Shown: positions 59,553 to 64,000 of the stretch, piece after piece
Layout of the letters: every line of letters starts with the position of its first letter
Position numbering within the stretch: the stretch's first letter is position 1
Position numbers and translations under genes: made by a program
Assembly (NCBI GenBank): GCA_964505785.1
Contig: CAZDJZ010000012.1
Location: 1-64,000 of the forward strand
Direction of reading: 5' to 3'
Length of the DNA stretch: 64,000 nt
Source of the DNA: CAYRTV01 sp964505785
Lineage (GTDB): Bacteria; Acidobacteriota; Aminicenantia; Aminicenantales; Aminicenantaceae
Notes under the pieces: model-generated
Databases searched by the model: none
What the model was told of the DNA's origin: nothing
The model's input: only the letters and a program-made list of their open reading frames with translations

Positions 59553-62306
59553 TTAGAATGTCAAACGGATTCCTATCCGGGCCTGTCTTGCATCGAGAAA
59601 ATTATACAGTTCGTGGCCGTCGGTGGAGGGATACTCCCCGGGAATCCAGTCGTACCCGATACGGGTTCCCCAGGAGGTGATGGTATTGGAATTGAACACG
59701 TTGAATACGTCGAACATCAGGCCCAAGCGGTATTTCTGCGCAAAGGTGAAAAACTTCTCCAGCCGGACATCCAGTATTTTAGCCATAGGATAATGGTTGG
59801 TGCCGCGGTCTTCGGCAAAAAATGTCACTCGTCCGCCGGGATTAAACCAGGAGGTTCGGTAGCGGGTGGTCCAGGCGTTGCCGGTGATAGCCCGGAAATG
59901 GGCGTTGAGCTGAATGCTCAGAGGCAGAATCACCGATCCCTGGATCTTGAGCATATGGGTGGGGTCATTGGTGCAGTTGCCGTCGGCGTTGATCCAGTAA
60001 TTGGGACTTTCCGTATCTCCGCCCCAGCCAATATCATCGGCAAAGCCGTTATCAATCGTTCCCAGTGTTTGAGAGAAAATATACGATGCCACCAGCTGCC
60101 AGTTATTGGAAAAACGCTTGTTGAACATAAGCTCCAGGCCGGTGTAGTTCCGGTAAGGCTCCTGCCCGAAATAGGCGTGTTCGGATGTCAGGTTGGTCAG
60201 AAAATAGGTTGTATCGTCCGGGTTGACATGATTATACACTGTGAAGGCTTCCCCCAGTTCATCCACATACACATCAATCGGCTCAAACTGGGCATTGTCG
60301 CTGGTACGTCCGACGAAATTCTTCCAGTCACGGTAAATGAAAGTGGCCGAGATGGAGGCGTCTTTAAACAGCTCCCGCTCGATACCGACCACGAACTGGT
60401 TCATGAAAGGATGCTTGAGGTCTGGATCAAGCGAATAGAGATTTTCATGGGAAACCGTAAAAAACGGAACCCATTCCTGGCCGGGGACATCCCAGTATAA
60501 ACCGGTATAGTCACTGTAAGCATCCGCCGGGTTGAGCCGGTCATGGTAGGAGGCAAGCATGGCTTCGGTGAACTGGCCGAAATGGGCCTTAAGAATGGTG
60601 GTTTTGTCGCCCAGCAGGTCAAAAGTGAAACCGATGCGGGGGGCGACCCGGAAATTGGTATACACCGAGCCGTCGATTCCCTTAACACTGCCCCAGACAT
60701 GGGTGAAACGCAGGCCGGCATTGATGTTGAGCCGGTCGCTCACCTTCCAGGCATCCTGAGCGAACTCTTCCAGCCGGGTATATTTGGTGTTGGAGTCATA
60801 ACCCTCGTACTGATAAGCCAGGTAATTGCCGGTATAATAGTAACCGAAAGGTCCATAGCCGGTATAATCCACATAATAACGGGCATTGGGTCCTGTGTAG
60901 CCGAAGCGGTTGCGGACCTTGCCGTATTCGAACTCGGCCCCGAACTTGAAGTCATGGTCGCCCTGGATAAAGTCTTCGGCATAATGGGTCAAACTGGTGT
61001 TGGCCTGCAGACGGTCACGGTCGGCATAATAAAACCATCCGGCACTGTCATAACGCATTCTGTCATTAATGTCCCAACGGCCGGGAATATCAGGGCCCAC
61101 TTCAGGATCCAGATAATAATATCCGTGGAAAAACGATCCCTTGATGTCAAAGAAGGTCCGTTCGTTAATGATCTGGGTCAGCGCGAAATTCCCCACTATG
61201 TCCGGGGATTCCTGGTCCACGCACGCTTCCGGGGACACGTTGGAACCGGACGACCGGTTGACACCGTTGTAGGCATCGTATTCCAGGAAGGCGTTGAGAT
61301 TGGTGGTCGGCGTGGCCTGGGCCGTGATCTTGAAAAAGGCCCGCGGCTGCTTGTAGTCGACCGCTTCGGGAAAGCCGGCGGGATAATTCTGCGAGCGGTA
61401 ATACTGGGCTCCGGCAAAAAACCACACCTTATCCCGGACAATCGGTCCGCCCAAATTGATAGCGAAATCGGTGATGGCTTCCAGGGGCGATGTCATATCC
61501 GGATAATCGTCCAAGTACTCCTCGTTGTTATCCGCCTGCCAGAAGCCTTCGGGTGATGCATCCTTTTTACCCTGGTAAATGGCCTGCAGCATGCCGGAAA
61601 ACTCATTCCCGCCCGACTTGGTGATGATGTTGAAAATAACCCCGGTGAAGTTGCCGTATTCAGCCGGCAGCCCGATCCCCATGACCTTGGCTTCTTCCAC
61701 GATATTGGGATCGGAAAACACCCAGGCGGAACCGGCTTCCGGGTCGGACACGTCCACGCCGTCCATCTGGTAGGAAACCCCTGTGCTTGCCGAAGAGCCG
61801 AAGGCCACATTGCCGGTCACACCCGGCGCCAGGTTGACGATATCACTGGTGAAATTAGAAAAGGGCACATTGGAAATGATGTCCTTGCTCAGGGTCACGG
61901 ACGCGGTTTCGGTTGATTTGACGTCCACAGTGGGTGACTGGCCCAGGACGGTGACTTCCTCGGCAATGGTTGAGGGTGTTAATGTCAAGTCCACGGTCAG
62001 CCGGACAGTGGTGGTCACGCGTATGTTTTCCTGGACCACGGTCCCGAAACCCTGCAGTTCAGCGCGCACGGAATACACACCGGGCGGAATAGCCGGGAAG
62101 CGGTAGGCTCCCTCTATATCGGTAATGGTGGTCCGTTCACCCAGCAGGTTGGGGCTGGTCAACGTCACCGACACTCCGGGCAGGGCTTCTCCGGTGTCAT
62201 CGTACACCGTGCCGGTGATGGCGCCGGTCGCTTTCGACTGGGAAAACACCAGCGGCGACAGCACCAGCATCATAGCCGTCAATAAAATAAAAAATTTGGT
62301 TTTCAT
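59553..62306 (-). CDS. TonB-dependent receptor with carboxypeptidase-regulatory-like N-terminal domain
   Basis: 917-residue outer-membrane transporter. After the signal peptide (FFILLTAMMLVLSPLVFSQ) comes a CarboxypepD_reg-like domain (about 27-110: GAITGTVYDDTGEALPGVSVTL in parts). A plug follows (DGVDVSDPEAGSAW, FNIITKSGGNEFSG), then a large beta-barrel ending in the aromatic C-terminus IRLTF. It is of the Oar-like type common in Acidobacteriota rather than a SusC with SusD partner. The start at 62306 is chosen because AGGAGGTACA directly precedes it. Ligand unknown; oligosaccharides or peptides are plausible. Confidence 0.93.
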   Translation of the reverse strand: MKTKFFILLTAMMLVLSPLVFSQSKATGAITGTVYDDTGEALPGVSVTLTSPNLLGERTTITDIEGAYRFPAIPPGVYSVRAELQGFGTVVQENIRVTTTVRLTVDLTLTPSTIAEEVTVLGQSPTVDVKSTETASVTLSKDIISNVPFSNFTSDIVNLAPGVTGNVAFGSSASTGVSYQMDGVDVSDPEAGSAWVFSDPNIVEEAKVMGIGLPAEYGNFTGVIFNIITKSGGNEFSGMLQAIYQGKKDASPEGFWQADNNEEYLDDYPDMTSPLEAITDFAINLGGPIVRDKVWFFAGAQYYRSQNYPAGFPEAVDYKQPRAFFKITAQATPTTNLNAFLEYDAYNGVNRSSGSNVSPEACVDQESPDIVGNFALTQIINERTFFDIKGSFFHGYYYLDPEVGPDIPGRWDINDRMRYDSAGWFYYADRDRLQANTSLTHYAEDFIQGDHDFKFGAEFEYGKVRNRFGYTGPNARYYVDYTGYGPFGYYYTGNYLAYQYEGYDSNTKYTRLEEFAQDAWKVSDRLNINAGLRFTHVWGSVKGIDGSVYTNFRVAPRIGFTFDLLGDKTTILKAHFGQFTEAMLASYHDRLNPADAYSDYTGLYWDVPGQEWVPFFTVSHENLYSLDPDLKHPFMNQFVVGIERELFKDASISATFIYRDWKNFVGRTSDNAQFEPIDVYVDELGEAFTVYNHVNPDDTTYFLTNLTSEHAYFGQEPYRNYTGLELMFNKRFSNNWQLVASYIFSQTLGTIDNGFADDIGWGGDTESPNYWINADGNCTNDPTHMLKIQGSVILPLSIQLNAHFRAITGNAWTTRYRTSWFNPGGRVTFFAEDRGTNHYPMAKILDVRLEKFFTFAQKYRLGLMFDVFNVFNSNTITSWGTRIGYDWIPGEYPSTDGHELYNFLDARQARIGIRLTF

Positions 62307-62702
62307 TGTACCTCCTGTTTTTTTCATATGCTAAAAATTTAAAAATAATTTCGTTGGAACAAACACTCCGTCTGCAATCACCTCCTTTAAATTAGAAATA
62401 CCTTTCTCATATTCAAATTAAAATGCAATATTTGTACCAATAGCTTGAGCTTATCTAAACTTATTATTATTAGATATTTATTCTATTCTCCACCCTTGTT
62501 GGCATCCATATTTGATTCAAATTATTGAATACATCCAAATTCTTGAATTCTAATTAAAAGTGTATCATTCAGATTCGGGAATGTAAATATAAATCTCCGC
62601 TCGCTGCGCTCGCGTTCAAAGCGTTTTAAGGATTCGAAGCGTTCCAATCGTTCTAAGTGCTCTAAGCGTTCTAAGGGTTCATGGGTTCTTTTAGTCCAAA
62701 TT

Positions 62703-62757
62703 GGTCTGCCTAGGTCTGTCTAGGTCTGTTTAGGTCTGTCTAGGTCTGTCTAGGGCT
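62703..62757 (+). repeat. decamer tandem array, GGTCTGTCTA x 5.5
   Basis: Five 10-bp units (GGTCTGCCTA, GGTCTGTCTA, GGTCTGTTTA, GGTCTGTCTA, GGTCTGTCTA) and a partial GGGCTG. It is the most regular decamer array of the window. Confidence 0.85.
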
Positions 62758-62828
62758 GAAAGTCTTTTCGGCCTGGTCGGCTGGTTTGTTTCGCTTGAGT
62801 TACTTGGTTACTAGAGTTAGAAAACTCA

Positions 62829-62946
62829 TGTCATTCCCGAAGCGAAGCGACGGAAATCTTAGAGTGTATAGGCTGGTGAAACGGTAACGCCCAATAAGGC
62901 GAAGCCGTCTAAGATCCTCACGGCCTGCTTCGCAGACCTCAGGATG
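62829..62946 (+). repeat. R1 MITE-like element
   Basis: From TGTCATTCCCGAAGCGAAGC to GACCTCAGGATG, with TCTTAGAGTG and CGTCTAAGATCC inner words and a GGCCTGCTTCGCAGACC hairpin. The right terminal ATGACA is degraded to ATGCCT. Confidence 0.68.
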
Positions 62947-63092
62947 CCTCTGCTTTGTCATTTTTAATTTTTGATTTGTCTCTCTCTCCTCTTCACTCTT
63001 TACTCTTATTATCCGAGACGAAGCAGAATGAGGTCCTTCGGGCACGAGTGCGCCGTCAGGATAACAGCATCTGGTTCTTCACAGGTTTTGAG

Positions 63093-63226
63093 CGTTTTGC
63101 ATTTTGCATTTTGCGTTTCGCGTTTTGCGTTTCGCGTTTTGCATTTCGCGTTTTGCGTTTTACGGTTTGCGGTTTGCGTTTTGCATTTTGCATTTTGCGT
63201 TTTGCGTTTTGCGTTTCGCGTTTTTT
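63093..63226 (+). repeat. heptamer tandem array, about 19 units
   Basis: Units such as GTTTTGC, ATTTTGC, GTTTCGC, ATTTCGC, GTTTTAC and GGTTTGC in unbroken 7-bp register. It is followed directly by CCATTCACCACTCACC. Confidence 0.85.
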
Positions 63227-63319
63227 CCATTCACCACTCACCGGTCACGATTCGCGAGGCGATGCACTCTAAGGTCCTTCGCTCCGCTCAGGATGACATT
63301 GAATAAGTATAAGGTCGTC

Positions 63320-63423
63320 ATTTTGCGGTTCACGTTTCGCGTTCCACGTTTTGCGTTTTACGTTTTGCGTTTTGCATTTTGCATTTCGCGTTTTGCGTTT
63401 TACGGTTTGCGGTTTGCGGTTTT
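63320..63423 (+). repeat. heptamer tandem array, about 15 units
   Basis: Same family as 63093-63226. The internal order from ATTTCGC GTTTTGC GTTTTAC to GGTTTGC GGTTTGC is identical in both arrays, which suggests block duplication. Confidence 0.83.
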
Positions 63424-63483
63424 CCAGATTGCAACTTTACGGCACTTTTGATAATTTAAGAAAGGTAAGAGGTGTATATATCC

Positions 63484-64000
63484 ATGAAACAAATCCGCCC
63501 ATATATAATTCTTATTTTATTATGCACAGCCGTGGCTGTTGTGCCGGGGCCTGCCCAGCAGCCTCAAACCCAGAATTACAAGGAATGGCTGGAGCTGGTG
63601 GACCCAATTATCACCAAGACGGAACGACAGGTCTTTCTGCAGCTTAAAAACGATTCTGAACGCAATAAATTCATCCACTCCTTCTGGAAGCGGCGCGACA
63701 CCCGGCCCGACACGGAGCTTAATGAATTCTACCGCGAATATATGGAGCGGGTCCGTTTCGCCGACATGCATTTCGGACATGACGCCCCCGGACCCGGCCA
63801 CCAGACCGAAAGGGGCCGCTTTTACCTGGCTTTAGGGCCTCCGCTTGAACGGCAGCGCTTCGCCACCGAATCCGATCTCTATCCCCTGGAGCTGTGGCAT
63901 TACCGCGGAGACGCCAAGTACGGGCTGCCGCCCTTTTTCTACCTGATTTTTTATCAGCCGCGGGGAATCGGCGAATACCGGCTGTATTCTCCGGGCGTTG
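63484..64000 (+). CDS. GWxTD-domain protein, N-terminal part (runs off the window)
   Basis: The first 172 residues are visible: a signal peptide (IILILLCTAVAVVPGPAQ), then the start of a GWxTD-type domain with YKEWLELVDPIITKTER, FLQLKNDSERNKFIHSFWKRRD across helices, and the characteristic GRFYLALGPP and ELWHYRG segments. Such proteins are mainly known from Acidobacteriota, Aminicenantota and relatives and have no settled function. An AAGAGGTG-type site lies upstream of the ATG. The stop codon is beyond 64000, so length and C-terminal domains are unknown. Confidence 0.85.
   Translation, partial: MKQIRPYIILILLCTAVAVVPGPAQQPQTQNYKEWLELVDPIITKTERQVFLQLKNDSERNKFIHSFWKRRDTRPDTELNEFYREYMERVRFADMHFGHDAPGPGHQTERGRFYLALGPPLERQRFATESDLYPLELWHYRGDAKYGLPPFFYLIFYQPRGIGEYRLYSPGV

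Larger units (their letters stand above)
62307..63483. other. 1.2-kb repeat-rich region between receptor and GWxTD gene
   Basis: The left third is AT-rich (62340-62580) and should contain the receptor promoter. From 62598 there follow GCTCGCTGCGCTCGCGTTC, GTTCTAAG-type words (62640-62685), the decamer array (62703-62757), an R1 element (62829-62946), short R1b elements (about 63013 and 63254) and two heptamer arrays. Long frames here are products of the repeats, with translations rich in Phe-Ala-Phe-Cys words. No gene is called. Confidence 0.75.

Noticed and set aside
63093..63423. Possible CRISPR array in the repeat-rich region before the GWxTD gene
   Set aside because: The repeats are 7-bp units without unique spacers, and no cas gene is near. 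They are short tandem repeats.
62955..63451. Overlapping reading frames of 73-115 codons with Phe/Ala/Arg-rich products
   Set aside because: They are translations of the heptamer arrays in several frames and both strands; no ribosome binding sites and no plausible protein composition.

Overview
The window looks like a chromosomal segment of an anaerobic, Gram-negative, polymer-degrading bacterium. Clues are a TonB-dependent receptor with an N-terminal carboxypeptidase-regulatory-like domain, a GWxTD-domain protein, lipoprotein and Tat-type signals on secreted hydrolases, many sulfatases and peptidases, an oxygen-sensitive glycyl radical enzyme, and a Fur/PerR-type regulator next to a ferritin-like (rubrerythrin-type) protein. 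This mix is typical of the Acidobacteriota/Aminicenantota area; that placement is inference from gene content only. No rRNA, insertion sequence, prophage or CRISPR array was seen.

Layout. 1-56: the 5' part of tRNA-Ala(GGC), leaving the left edge. 227-5891: housekeeping operon ftsH-folP-cdaA-cdaR-glmM. 6098-10654: pdxJ, an M20-type amidohydrolase, a stand-alone GGQ release-factor-like protein and an exported M14 peptidase. 10699-17563 (minus): an EIIA/zinc-ribbon fusion, a GntR/FCD regulator, and an L-arabinose operon (araB, araD, a fucose-isomerase-family enzyme, a medium-chain dehydrogenase). 18055-30184: exported arabinoside and sulfate-ester degradation: a sulfatase plus a GH146-like lipoprotein (plus strand), a GH127 lipoprotein, a BNR/sortilin-type protein and a second sulfatase (minus strand), and an aldose 1-epimerase. 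30662-38066: proline and hydroxyproline salvage: trans-3-hydroxyproline dehydratase, pyrroline-2-carboxylate reductase-like protein and Xaa-Pro peptidase (minus), then a glycyl-radical activase and a trans-4-hydroxyproline dehydratase (plus). 38244-45448: an envelope region with a plus-strand set (DUF6305-like protein, two-TM protein, polytopic permease, 51-residue membrane protein, AstE/AspA-like metalloenzyme) converging on pgsB-pgsC-pgsW for poly-gamma-glutamate. 45495-56854: M28 and M19 peptidases, a CBM9/DUF5916 protein, an exported PLP enzyme, DUF362, DUF89, NUDIX, ferritin-like protein and Fur. 57130-64000: a sulfatase-fold/TPR protein, the TonB-dependent receptor, a long repeat block and the start of a GWxTD protein.

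How it may work together. GH127 and GH146 enzymes release beta-L-arabinofuranose, which in plants and green algae is attached to hydroxyproline in extensin-type glycoproteins. The same locus can feed L-arabinose to xylulose-5-phosphate and take apart Xaa-Pro peptides and hydroxyproline. A 17-18 bp near-palindromic site overlaps the predicted -10 element of three promoters: sulfatase/GH146, GH127, and the hydroxyproline dehydratase activase. The leading hypothesis is therefore a co-regulated locus for using arabinosylated, perhaps sulfated, hydroxyproline-rich glycoproteins.

The intergenic DNA is itself remarkable. It carries two dispersed MITE-like families with terminal inverted repeats, degenerate heptamer arrays and decamer arrays, often stacked in composite blocks.
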